From Anaerobutyricum stercoris (lineage in GTDB: Bacteria; Bacillota; Clostridia; Lachnospirales; Lachnospiraceae): a stretch of DNA of 28,558 bases. Shown here piece after piece: positions 1 to 7,596 of this stretch. Within the stretch, counting starts at the first letter, position 1. Each line of letters starts with the position of its first letter. The stretch is taken from contig DXBR01000050.1 of assembly GCA_019116455.1 (NCBI GenBank), positions 1 through 28,558 on the forward strand, given 5' to 3'. A program made the translations under genes and the position numbers. Below the pieces are notes generated by a model, which saw only the letters and a program-made list of their open reading frames with translations, had not been told where the DNA came from and made no database searches.

Positions 1-133
1 GCCCCCCTCAAGATGAGATCTCCTAGCAGAAATGTGAGAGACCCCTTAGAGACGATGAGGTAGATAGGGCAGGGGTGGAAGTGCAGCGATGCATGGAGCT
101 GACTGCTACTAATCGGTCGAAAGCTTGACCTAA
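1..133 (+). rRNA. 23S ribosomal RNA, 3' end (partial)
   Basis: The sequence begins inside the conserved 3' terminal part of bacterial 23S rRNA. It contains the near-universal stretch around CAGCGATGCATGGAGC (about 91-106), followed by CTACTAATCGGTCGA, and ends near GCTTGACC. The rest of the gene lies left of the window. The exact mature 3' end is an estimate; it is placed just after the conserved GCTTGACC, where 23S genes of Firmicutes normally stop. Confidence 0.93.
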
Positions 134-146
134 AGCGGAGCAACCA

Positions 147-173
147 CATCTCGGAAACGAAGTTTCCGAGATG
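147..173 (+). other. Perfect 12-bp hairpin just downstream of 23S rRNA
   Basis: CATCTCGGAAAC (147-158) and GTTTCCGAGATG (162-173) are perfectly complementary around a GAA loop, and AGCGG (134-138) with CCGCT (175-179) can close an outer stem. There is no U-tract after it, so it is not a classical terminator. A role in processing of the rRNA/tRNA precursor is possible but is only inferred from position. Confidence 0.55.
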
Positions 174-229
174 ACCGCTCAAAGAATCTGATAACCTGTG
201 TGTAGTTTTCAAGGGTACATCCCTTATAT

Positions 230-301
230 GCACGAGTGGCTCAGTGGTGGAGTATCGCCTTGCCAAGGCGAGGGTCGCGGGTTCGAATCCCGTCTCGTGC
301 T
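230..301 (+). tRNA. tRNA-Gly (anticodon GCC)
   Basis: A full cloverleaf is visible. The acceptor stem is GCACGAG (230-236) with CTCGTGC (294-300) and a T discriminator. The anticodon stem is TCGCC/GGCGA with loop TTGCCAA, putting anticodon GCC at 262-264. The T arm carries GGTTCGAATCC. CCA is not encoded. It sits about 100 bases after the 23S end with no visible terminator between, so it is probably co-transcribed with the rRNA operon. Confidence 0.96.
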
Positions 302-303
302 TT

Positions 304-329
304 AAAACTGGATTATTCCAGTTTTTTTT
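304..329 (+). terminator. Rho-independent terminator after tRNA-Gly
   Basis: AAAACTGGA (304-312) pairs with TCCAGTTTT (317-325) around a TTAT loop and runs into an uninterrupted T tract. It most likely ends the rRNA operon transcript that includes tRNA-Gly. Confidence 0.85.
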
Positions 330-409
330 ATGAAAAAGAATTCTGACAAAAAGAATTCTGCTTTATTTCTTATCTACAGGGATTTTTTCCCTGTTTCTAT
401 ATATAATAT

Positions 410-481
410 AGCGCTATCGCCAAATGGTAAGGCACTGGATTCTGATTCCAGCATTTCCAGGTTCGAATCCTGGTAGCGCTG
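410..481 (+). tRNA. tRNA-Gln (anticodon CTG)
   Basis: The acceptor stem is AGCGCTA (410-416) with TAGCGCT (474-480) and a G discriminator. The anticodon stem CTGGA/TCCAG encloses loop TTCTGAT, giving anticodon CTG at 442-444. The T arm has GGTTCGAATCC. CCA is not encoded. It lies between two terminators, so it should need its own promoter or depend on read-through; a TATAAT at 402-407 is too close to the 5' end to be its -10 box, and I see no convincing alternative upstream. Confidence 0.95.
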
Positions 482-486
482 CTAGA

Positions 487-528
487 AAACTATCTGATAA
501 AATGATTTCTGTCAGATAGTTTTTTTAT
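487..528 (+). terminator. Rho-independent terminator after tRNA-Gln
   Basis: AAACTATCTGA (487-497) pairs with TCAGATAGTTT (512-522), followed by a run of T. It follows tRNA-Gln directly. Confidence 0.87.
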
Positions 529-582
529 TACATCAGAACTCTTTGTTATTTCACCGGAAAATACTTTGCTGGCGAAAACACA

Positions 583-611
583 TTGTATTCTCTGACTTTT
601 TTTGATATAAT
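583..611 (+). promoter_or_regulatory. Sigma-A type promoter for the SEC-C protein gene
   Basis: TTGTAT (583-588) and a perfect TATAAT (606-611) are separated by exactly 17 bases. The predicted start is near 618, giving a leader of about 70 bases before the ATG at 689. Confidence 0.75.
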
Positions 612-688
612 ACCATAAAATGCGCTGCAGGAACCGCATATGGTTTATGGCCAGCGGATAAGCAAGATAACTGAAAGGAAAGTGAATT

Positions 689-1192
689 ATGTCTTTATTA
701 AAAGATTGGCGGGAATTCGCCTACAGTCATGATGACAGAACACAGGAAGGACAGCGTTTCTGGATTGATTATTTCCAGCAGGAGAAGGCTGTATATGAGC
801 AGATTCTTTCGACACCGGATGAGCCGGTGAGCGGTACAGTGGCAGAACTGGCCGAGAAGTTTAACATGGAGCTGACATATTTTGTCGGATATCTGGACGG
901 TATCAATGACAGTTTGAAGACTCCGAATCCTATCGAGGAGATGGATGAAAACACGGTAGTTTCTCTTGATTATGATAAGGAGAAATTATACTATAATATG
1001 GTAGGAGCCAGAGCAGAATGGCTGTATAATCTGGAGCAGTGGGATAATCTGCTGACACCGGAGCGCAGAAAGGAACTGTATCGTGAACAGAAGAGTTCAA
1101 CAACAGTTGTGAAGCCTCCTAAGATCGGACGAAATGATCCATGTCCATGCGGAAGCGGCAAAAAATATAAAAAATGCTGTGGCAGAAACTAA
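689..1192 (+). CDS. SEC-C motif (zinc-tail) protein, 167 aa
   Basis: The last 20 residues are a SEC-C metal-binding motif: GRNDPCPCGSGKKYKKCCG at 147-165, with C152, C154, C163 and C164 as the expected zinc ligands. This is the module found at the C-terminus of SecA and on many small proteins of unknown role. Residues 1-140 are an acidic, mostly helical domain that I do not recognise. There is no signal peptide or membrane segment, so it should be cytosolic. The start is supported by a GAAAGGAAAG stretch before ATG 689. It has its own promoter (583-611) and a terminator (1213-1250), so it is probably monocistronic. The function is unknown; a link to ribosomes or the translocase is suggested by the zinc tail only. 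Confidence 0.87.
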   Translation: MSLLKDWREFAYSHDDRTQEGQRFWIDYFQQEKAVYEQILSTPDEPVSGTVAELAEKFNMELTYFVGYLDGINDSLKTPNPIEEMDENTVVSLDYDKEKLYYNMVGARAEWLYNLEQWDNLLTPERRKELYREQKSSTTVVKPPKIGRNDPCPCGSGKKYKKCCGRN

Positions 1193-1212
1193 AATAAATA
1201 AAAAGTGACAGT

Positions 1213-1250
1213 TCAGCATCCGGTTTACATCACAGGATGCTGATTTTTTT
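1213..1250 (+). terminator. Rho-independent terminator after the SEC-C gene
   Basis: TCAGCATCC (1213-1221) pairs with GGATGCTGA (1235-1243), followed by TTTTTTT (1244-1250). Confidence 0.88.
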
Positions 1251-1300
1251 ACACGAAACTCGGATGTTCATACAGATGCGATTAGCAGAATGGAGAGAGT

Positions 1301-2398
1301 ATGCAAAACAAATATAATGCGATGCAGGCCGATATTGTGCTGGGAGATATGGAAGCGTCGTCAGTTATGCAGAAGACCCCGGTGGAAACCGTGAAATCCA
1401 TATTGAGCAGAATAGGAATAGAGTTTGAGGAAGGTTTGCCAAAAGAGACTTATATCACTGCATGGAAAGAAGAATTTTATAATAACAGCGAGTGGATCCT
1501 GAAAATGATTCCCCGGCATTTTCTGGAATTTCTGCTGTCCGTCTGGGAAAAAAGCGAAATAGAAATTAGTCTGGAAGAGTGGGATTATCTGGAATATTTA
1601 AAAATTTTCGGGCTGGTTACATACAAAAAAGGTAATCCTATTACCGATGAGCCTAATGTTATTTATATTATTCCCGAGATGAGGGATCGGTTTTATTTTT
1701 TGCTGAAAAGCAAAAAGAGCAGGGCACTTATGGAACAATACGAAGAGTGGGAAAAGATCATCTGCGGCCTGATGTATTATTATGGAATGACGGAAGTCCC
1801 GGTTCTCCATGAATCATTCATGCGGGTGACAAAACGTATGCTCCCGTACGGGGAATTCGTAACGTTTTTAAAATGCCGCTGCCCGCTCTGGTCCTTTGGC
1901 GTGCTTCTCAGAGACGTTCAAAAAAAGAAAAATTATTATCAATGCGTCAACGTGGAAAATCCGGAAATACTGTTGATGTATATTCAGCAGCACAATGATT
2001 TATCATATAAAAATATTGAGAAAGAAGATCTGTTTTATATCAGCGAAGCAGCGGGAATAGATAACCGGTGGAGAGGCGTTTCCGAACTGGGCTCTTTCAT
2101 GATAGATGAAATGCATATGAATTATTACCGGGCAACAGTAATGGTAAAAACTCTTCTTCTCATGATTCAGAACGGATGTGAATGGGGAGATTTGAAGGAA
2201 AAAATGGCGGTGCTGCATTTTGAATCGGCAGAAATAGAAGAGAAGATTCATGATATAGTAAAGACTCTATATGAATATACGCCGCTCTATGAATTAAAGG
2301 GATATTCAAGAAAAGAATATGAGAAAATGTTCCGCCAAAAACAGTTGAAAAAGAAAAGAGAAATGTTTACAATTATAAATGGAAGAAAAAGAGAATAA
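1301..2398 (+). CDS. Unrecognised cytosolic protein, 365 aa
   Basis: This is an intact reading frame with GGAGAG (1292-1297) ahead of ATG 1301. I do not recognise the family. The protein is rich in charged and aromatic residues, looks mainly helical, and has no signal peptide, membrane segment or clear catalytic motif. The C-terminus (about residues 335-365) is strongly basic and ends in KRE. It follows the SEC-C gene and ends only 16 bases before the start of the pyrophosphatase gene, so co-transcription with the latter is likely. Some Clostridia carry helical proteins of similar size that end in a SEC-C tail; this one lacks such a tail, and that relationship is a guess. Its base composition is slightly more AT-rich than the genes downstream. 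Confidence 0.7.
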   Translation: MQNKYNAMQADIVLGDMEASSVMQKTPVETVKSILSRIGIEFEEGLPKETYITAWKEEFYNNSEWILKMIPRHFLEFLLSVWEKSEIEISLEEWDYLEYLKIFGLVTYKKGNPITDEPNVIYIIPEMRDRFYFLLKSKKSRALMEQYEEWEKIICGLMYYYGMTEVPVLHESFMRVTKRMLPYGEFVTFLKCRCPLWSFGVLLRDVQKKKNYYQCVNVENPEILLMYIQQHNDLSYKNIEKEDLFYISEAAGIDNRWRGVSELGSFMIDEMHMNYYRATVMVKTLLLMIQNGCEWGDLKEKMAVLHFESAEIEEKIHDIVKTLYEYTPLYELKGYSRKEYEKMFRQKQLKKKREMFTIINGRKRE

Positions 2399-2414
2399 CA
2401 GGAGGGTGTTTTCT

Positions 2415-4073
2415 ATGGGTGACAAAAAGAATGTATATGTAATCGGACATAAAAATCCGGATACAGACAGTATCTGCGCGGCCATTTCCTATGCTTATCT
2501 GAAAAATGAGATAGCGGCCAGAGACGGTCTGAACTATTTCTATATTCCTGCCAGAAACGGTCATGTCAATGAAGAGACACAGTTTGTTTTAAAACATTTT
2601 GATGTACCGCAGCCGCTTTATCTGACAGATATCCGTCCGCAGGTACTTGACATTGAAATCAGAAAAACCGCAGGAATTTCTGCGGATTTATCGCTGAAAA
2701 AAGCATGGGATATCATGCGTACATCAAGAATAGTTTCTTTGCCGATTCTCGATAACGAGGAGCTTGCAGGAATCATTACAGTCGGTGATATTGCTTATTC
2801 AGACATGGATGTATATGACAATATGATTCTGTCAAAAGCGGGAACCAGCTATAAAAATATTGTGGAAACCATCGATGGAGAGATGGTTGTCGGTGATATG
2901 GATGGCAATTTTGATGAAGGACATGTTCTGATCGCCGCGGCTAACCCTGATATGATGGAAGACATCATTGAGCCGTATGATATGGTTATTCTGGGTAACC
3001 GCTATGAGTCACAGTTATGTGCCATTGAGATGGAAGCGCAGTGTATCATTGTCTGCATGGGCGCTCCGGTATCTAAAACAATCCGCAAGCTGGCAAAAGA
3101 ACGTGGCTGCCGTATCATCGTCAGCCCGTATGACACATACATTGTGGCGAGACTTATCAACCACAGTATGCCGGTTAGGTATTTTATGACAACAGAGAAT
3201 CTGACAACCTTCCGTACCGTGGACTTTGTGGACGACATTCAGGAGATCATGGCAAAGAAACGGTTCCGTGATTTCCCGATCGTGGATACACAGAATAAAT
3301 ATGTCGGTATGATCTCCCGCCGGAACCTGCTGGATCTGGACAGAAAGAGAATCATCCTTGTGGACCACAATGAGAAGACACAGGCAGTGGATGGTTTTGA
3401 AGAGGCAGATATTCTGGAGATCATCGATCACCATAGACTGGGCAATTTGGAGACCAATGCGCCTTTGTTTTTCCGTAATCAGCCGGTGGGATGTACTTCC
3501 ACTATCGTGACGCAGATGTACATGGAAAATGACATCAGCATTCCGCCATATATCGCCGGTCTCATGTGCTCCGCTATTATTTCGGATACGTTAATGTTCC
3601 GGTCTCCGACCTGTACTGCCATTGACCGTCTCATTGCAGAGAAGCTTGCAGGTATTGCGGAGATAGATATCGAAGATTATGCGAAGAATATGTTTGATGC
3701 CGGCAGCAATCTGACAGCGAAATCTGCAAAAGAAATTTTCTATCAGGATTTCAAGAAATTCAATGATAATAAGATTAATTTTGGCGTAGGTCAGATCAGC
3801 GCCATGAATAAAGAACAGCTTTCCGCCTGCAAAGAAAAGCTTCTTACCTATATGGCGGAAGTAAAAGACAGCTATAAGCTGGATATGCTGTTCTTCATGC
3901 TGACAGATATTCTCACAGAGTCAACCGAGCTTCTGCTCCTTGGCGATATGTGTAAGGAAGTTTTGGAGGGAGCTTTCCCGGTAAAGGTTGAGGGAACGTC
4001 CGTGGAGCTGCCAGGAGTTGTATCAAGGAAGAAACAGTTAATACCGGCGATTTTGGGACAGCTTCCGAAATAG
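2415..4073 (+). CDS. Manganese-dependent inorganic pyrophosphatase with CBS and DRTGG domains (family II), 552 aa
   Basis: It hydrolyses pyrophosphate to two phosphates, pulling biosynthetic reactions forward in the cytosol. The DHH-family motifs are clear: GHKNPDTDS at residues 11-19 (H12, D16, D18), DHN at 317-319, and DHH at 338-340; a conserved SRKKQ near residue 537 belongs to the C-terminal DHHA2 domain. Between motif 1 and the DHH motif lie a CBS domain (about 80-128), a DRTGG-like domain (about 145-250) and a second CBS domain (about 258-312). In known CBS-DRTGG pyrophosphatases these bind adenine nucleotides such as AMP, ADP, ATP and diadenosine polyphosphates, so allosteric control is expected. 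An ATG lies 36 bases upstream in frame, but AGGAGGG (2400-2406) sits at ideal distance from ATG 2415, which I chose. Confidence 0.94.
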   Translation: MGDKKNVYVIGHKNPDTDSICAAISYAYLKNEIAARDGLNYFYIPARNGHVNEETQFVLKHFDVPQPLYLTDIRPQVLDIEIRKTAGISADLSLKKAWDIMRTSRIVSLPILDNEELAGIITVGDIAYSDMDVYDNMILSKAGTSYKNIVETIDGEMVVGDMDGNFDEGHVLIAAANPDMMEDIIEPYDMVILGNRYESQLCAIEMEAQCIIVCMGAPVSKTIRKLAKERGCRIIVSPYDTYIVARLINHSMPVRYFMTTENLTTFRTVDFVDDIQEIMAKKRFRDFPIVDTQNKYVGMISRRNLLDLDRKRIILVDHNEKTQAVDGFEEADILEIIDHHRLGNLETNAPLFFRNQPVGCTSTIVTQMYMENDISIPPYIAGLMCSAIISDTLMFRSPTCTAIDRLIAEKLAGIAEIDIEDYAKNMFDAGSNLTAKSAKEIFYQDFKKFNDNKINFGVGQISAMNKEQLSACKEKLLTYMAEVKDSYKLDMLFFMLTDILTESTELLLLGDMCKEVLEGAFPVKVEGTSVELPGVVSRKKQLIPAILGQLPK

Positions 4074-4376
4074 AGAATAGTTTTGCTTTCAAATGAAAGA
4101 ATATTGCTGTTTTCAAAAATAATACACAATGTTACTGGGAATTGAACAATTTTTTCCTCTAGTTTAACATGAAATTTTAACGGAAGTAGTGTATTATAAT
4201 AAAAGTAATCCCCTAAGTTAAAGGTTAGTATTATATGGAAGATGTCCACAGTGAGTTTTGCCCCTCATTGTGGACATTTTTCATTTATAGAAAAAAATTT
4301 TTTCGTTTGAAATATTTTTCATTAAGATATGAAGAAAAAATGAAATAAAAAGCACAGGGAGAAAAGGAAATTAGAA
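4074..4376. other. 303-base AT-rich intergenic region with a possible short transcript
   Basis: No protein gene is seen. It holds a TATAAT (4195-4200) without a good -35 box, and a strong hairpin terminator (4242-4284). Together these could define a transcript of roughly 75 bases, or an attenuated leader for the helicase gene. I found no clear terminator directly behind the pyrophosphatase gene; only a weak CTTTC/GAAAG inverted repeat lies near 4086. Confidence 0.5.
4242..4284 (+). terminator. Rho-independent terminator (or attenuator) upstream of the helicase gene
   Basis: ATGTCCACAGTGAG (4242-4255) pairs with CTCATTGTGGACAT (4264-4277) over 14 positions with a single G-U pair and an 8-base loop, followed by TTTTCATTT. 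It lies 168 bases after the pyrophosphatase stop and about 90 bases before the helicase start. Confidence 0.7.
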
Positions 4377-6791
4377 ATGTTGTCTTATCAGAATAACATA
4401 GTAAAAACCTCCGTGCGGAAACTGGTGGAATTTTTTCTGCGCAGCGGCGATATTGAGACGGGGAGCAGTCTGGTCTCCGATCCGGAAGCGATGCAGGAGG
4501 GAAGTCGTCTGCACCGGAAAATTCAGCGTTCCAAAAAAGCAGGGTACCGCAGCGAGGTGCCCCTGAAAATGAGCTGGCGCCGGGACGGTTACGAGCTGGT
4601 GCTGGAAGGCCGGGCGGACGGCATCGATTCGGCGGAGTACGAGGACGGCGACGCACGGGATGAGAACGAAAGCGCTGTCAGGCGCGTCCCCCTCATCGAT
4701 GAAATAAAATGTGTGTATAAGGACGTCCGGCAGATCGAGGAGGCGGAGCCCCTCCATCTTGCCCAGGCCAAGTGCTACGCCTATATGCACGCCGGCCCTG
4801 CGGGACATAAGGATGTGCTTGTACAGATCACCTACTGTAACATGGAGACAGAGGAAATCAAATATATCACGCAGCATTACGATATGGAGGAGTTGGCGCA
4901 GTGGTTTGACGATCTGATGGATCAATATAAACTGTGGGCCGATATGTATGTGGAAGCGAGACGGCGGCGGGATGACAGTATCAAAGCAATGGTTTTTCCG
5001 TTTTCCTACCGGCCCGGGCAGAAAAAGCTGGCTGCCATGGTTTATCGTTCCATCAATGATGGGAGAAATATTTTTCTGCAGGCACCCACAGGAGTGGGAA
5101 AGACCATCTCTACCCTGTATCCTGCCCTGAAAGGCCTGGGGGAGGGAAAGGCGGAGCGGGTTTTTTACCTGACGGCCAAGACCATCACCCGGACGGTGGC
5201 GGAGCAGACCCTTCTGCTGCTGCAAAAACAGGGGCTTTCCATGAAAGCGGTGACCATCACCGCCAAGGAGCGCATTTGTGATAATGAAGTGATGGAATGT
5301 AACCCGGCGGCATGTGCGAAAGCCCGCGGACATTTCGACCGGATTAACGGGGCGCTTTATGCGCTGCTGACAGAGAGGGAGATTATACGCCGGGAGGATA
5401 TTCTGGAATACAGTGAAAAATATCAGGTATGCCCCTATGAACTTTCCTTCGAGGCGGCCGGGTGGGCGGACTGCATTACCTGCGATTATAATTATGTGTT
5501 TGATCCTCATGTTAACCGTAAAAGCCTGTTTGGAGAAAAAAGCGGCAGTGTGCTTCTCATTGACGAGGCCCATAATCTTCTTGACAGAGCACGGGAAATG
5601 TATAGTGCTGTTCTTAAGAAAGAAGACTTTGTGAGAATGAAAAAGTTGTTCCGCGATAAAAATAAAAGTATCGTCAGAAAGCTGCAGAACTGCAACCGTG
5701 AGCTTCTGCGCATGAGTAAAAATGTGGAGGAGATTGCAGAGAACATTGACAGCCTCTATTATCCGCTGTTCTGGCTGCTGGGTACCATGGAAGATTATCT
5801 GAAGGATCATCCGGAGATGGAAAACCGGGAGGAAGCGGTGGAGTTTTATTTTCAGGCAAGACATTTCTTTATGATCCTGGATACCATGGAAGACGGATAT
5901 GAGATATACGGTGAAGGCGGGGGAACTCATCTGAAAGTGCACCTGTTCTGCGTGGACCCCTCCTCCCGGCTGGCGGAATATCTGGAAAAATGCCGGGCAG
6001 GCATCTTTTTTTCTGCCACCCTTCTGCCCATCCGGTACTACCGGCAGCTTCTGGGCGGCAGCGGTTCCATGGACGCATTCAGCGTGTCATCGCCCTTTGA
6101 GAAGGAACGGAGACTGCTCGCTGTCGCGTCGGATGTGACCAGCCGCTACAGCCGGAGGGGAACGGAACAATATCAGAAGATGGTGCGGTATCTGGAGGAG
6201 ACAATCTCTGTGAAACCGGGAAATTATATGATTTTCTTCCCGTCCTATGAGATGCTGTCGCAGGTTCTTGCGCTGGCGGAGGAGAGCACCCTGTCTCTGG
6301 CCGCCGATTTTCTCGTGCAGAGTACGTCGATGAGCGAGACGGAGCGGGAGGAGTTTCTTGACGCTTTTCGGGAAGAGAACAGCAAGTCTCTCATAGGATT
6401 CTGTGTGTTGGGAAGCATTTTCTCCGAAGGCATCGACCTGACAGGCCGCCGTCTCATCGGCGTGATGATCGTTGGGACCGGGATTCCGCAAATCTGTGAA
6501 GAACGGGAACGGATCCGGGCGTATTTTGACAGGAAGGGCAAAAAGGGGTATGATTATGCGTACCGGTATCCAGGCATGAATAAAGTTTTGCAGGCGGCGG
6601 GGCGCGTGATACGTACTGCCGAAGATACAGGGACTATACTTCTGATGGATGACCGTTTTTTGCTGAGGGAAAATCAAATGCTTCTGCCGGAGGAATGGGA
6701 CAGCTACTATGAGGTGAATCTTTACAATTATGAAAAGGTACTGAAACAGTTCTGGGAGAAAGTGCAGGAAACGTTTATGACAGAAGAATAA
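4377..6791 (+). CDS. PD-(D/E)XK nuclease fused to an XPD/DinG-type iron-sulfur DNA helicase, 804 aa
   Basis: The N-terminal 190 residues read as a RecB/Cas4-like nuclease: GRADG (78-82, D81), IDEIK (107-111, E109 and K111) and a downstream AQAKCYAY (129-136). The rest is a superfamily 2 helicase of the XPD/Rad3/DinG type: Walker A APTGVGKT (236-243), DEAH box (396-399), and motif VI QAAGRVIR near residue 738. Between them lie C301, C308, C313, C352, C366 and C369, from which the four ligands of the family's [4Fe-4S] cluster could come. Known relatives unwind DNA 5'-3' in repair. GAAAAGGA precedes ATG 4377. It heads a long same-strand gene run. It is separate from the Cas4-type proteins of CRISPR systems; no cas gene is nearby. 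The nuclease assignment rests on motifs only. Confidence 0.88.
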   Translation: MLSYQNNIVKTSVRKLVEFFLRSGDIETGSSLVSDPEAMQEGSRLHRKIQRSKKAGYRSEVPLKMSWRRDGYELVLEGRADGIDSAEYEDGDARDENESAVRRVPLIDEIKCVYKDVRQIEEAEPLHLAQAKCYAYMHAGPAGHKDVLVQITYCNMETEEIKYITQHYDMEELAQWFDDLMDQYKLWADMYVEARRRRDDSIKAMVFPFSYRPGQKKLAAMVYRSINDGRNIFLQAPTGVGKTISTLYPALKGLGEGKAERVFYLTAKTITRTVAEQTLLLLQKQGLSMKAVTITAKERICDNEVMECNPAACAKARGHFDRINGALYALLTEREIIRREDILEYSEKYQVCPYELSFEAAGWADCITCDYNYVFDPHVNRKSLFGEKSGSVLLIDEAHNLLDRAREMYSAVLKKEDFVRMKKLFRDKNKSIVRKLQNCNRELLRMSKNVEEIAENIDSLYYPLFWLLGTMEDYLKDHPEMENREEAVEFYFQARHFFMILDTMEDGYEIYGEGGGTHLKVHLFCVDPSSRLAEYLEKCRAGIFFSATLLPIRYYRQLLGGSGSMDAFSVSSPFEKERRLLAVASDVTSRYSRRGTEQYQKMVRYLEETISVKPGNYMIFFPSYEMLSQVLALAEESTLSLAADFLVQSTSMSETEREEFLDAFREENSKSLIGFCVLGSIFSEGIDLTGRRLIGVMIVGTGIPQICEERERIRAYFDRKGKKGYDYAYRYPGMNKVLQAAGRVIRTAEDTGTILLMDDRFLLRENQMLLPEEWDSYYEVNLYNYEKVLKQFWEKVQETFMTEE

Positions 6792-6902
6792 AATCCGGAG
6801 ATGACTTTATGCCGGGATGATTTCAGAAAATACCGGCGATAATACAGACATTTTGATAAACAGAGAAGAAAAATATAAAATAACATATCAGAGAAAGAGA
6901 AA

Positions 6903-7586
6903 ATGAGATATAATAACTTACAGGAGGCAGTTTTCTTAAAAAGGCCCAATCGGTTCAGAGCACATATCTGCATTGACGGCCAGGAAGAGATCTGTCATGT
7001 GAAAAACACAGGAAGACTGGGAGAACTCCTTCTGCCGGGCGTTCCGGTTCTGGTGGAACCGGCGGCGGAGGGCAGCAGCCGCAAGACAAAGTATTCGTTA
7101 ATCTGTGTGAAGAAGGATGGGCAGTGGGTCAACATTGATTCCCAGGCGCCCAACCGTCTGGCAGAAGAATGGATTGCGGAAGGCGGCCTGTTAGAGGACG
7201 TTACATTTATAAAGAGAGAGCAGAAATACGGCAGCTCCCGCTTTGACCTCTATGTGGAGGCCGCCGGAGAGAAATGGTTCATCGAAGTGAAGGGCGTGAC
7301 CCTCAACGTCGGCGGGACCGCCATGTTTCCGGATGCGCCCACCGAGCGGGGAAAGAAGCATGTGGAGGAACTCATTGCCTGTCAGAAAGACGGGTATCGC
7401 GCCGGTATCCTTTTTGTGATTCAGATGAAGGGAGTCAGCCGGTTCGCACCATTTGAGGAAAGACAGCCGGAGTTCGCGGAAGCGCTTCGCCTGGCGCAGA
7501 AGGCGGGCGTCATGATCCGCGCGGTGGACTGCATTGTGGATAAAGACAGTATCCGGATCGACAGTGATGTGGCTGTCCGGCTGTGA
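6903..7586 (+). CDS. sfsA: SfsA family nuclease-fold protein, 227 aa
   Basis: It matches the SfsA (sugar fermentation stimulation) family over its whole usual length of about 230 residues. The N-terminal OB-like part carries the family's HVKNTGRLGELL segment (32-43). The C-terminal part has a PD-(D/E)XK-type core, with D115 in SRFDLYV and E128-x-K130 in FIEVKGVTL, followed by MFPDAPTERGKKH (141-153). E. coli SfsA has been described both as a DNA-binding protein and as a nuclease of this fold; the physiological role is unsettled. The gap to the helicase gene is 111 bases, and the next gene starts 10 bases after the stop, with its ribosome binding site overlapping the sfsA stop codon. Confidence 0.93.
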   Translation: MRYNNLQEAVFLKRPNRFRAHICIDGQEEICHVKNTGRLGELLLPGVPVLVEPAAEGSSRKTKYSLICVKKDGQWVNIDSQAPNRLAEEWIAEGGLLEDVTFIKREQKYGSSRFDLYVEAAGEKWFIEVKGVTLNVGGTAMFPDAPTERGKKHVEELIACQKDGYRAGILFVIQMKGVSRFAPFEERQPEFAEALRLAQKAGVMIRAVDCIVDKDSIRIDSDVAVRL

Positions 7587-7596
7587 AGGAGGAACT

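Noticed and set aside
402..407. TATAAT directly before tRNA-Gln
   Set aside because: Only two bases separate it from the tRNA 5' end, so a start 6-7 bases downstream would fall inside the tRNA.
4377..4950. The N-terminal nuclease part of the helicase as a Cas4 gene of a CRISPR locus
   Set aside because: It is fused in frame to the helicase, lacks the Cas4 cysteine pattern in this part, and no cas genes or repeats are nearby.
4371..5942. 523-codon open frame on the minus strand inside the helicase gene
   Set aside because: It is a frame shadow of a GC-rich gene. The plus-strand frame contains Walker A, DEAH and nuclease motifs, while the minus-strand product resembles nothing and has no ribosome binding site.
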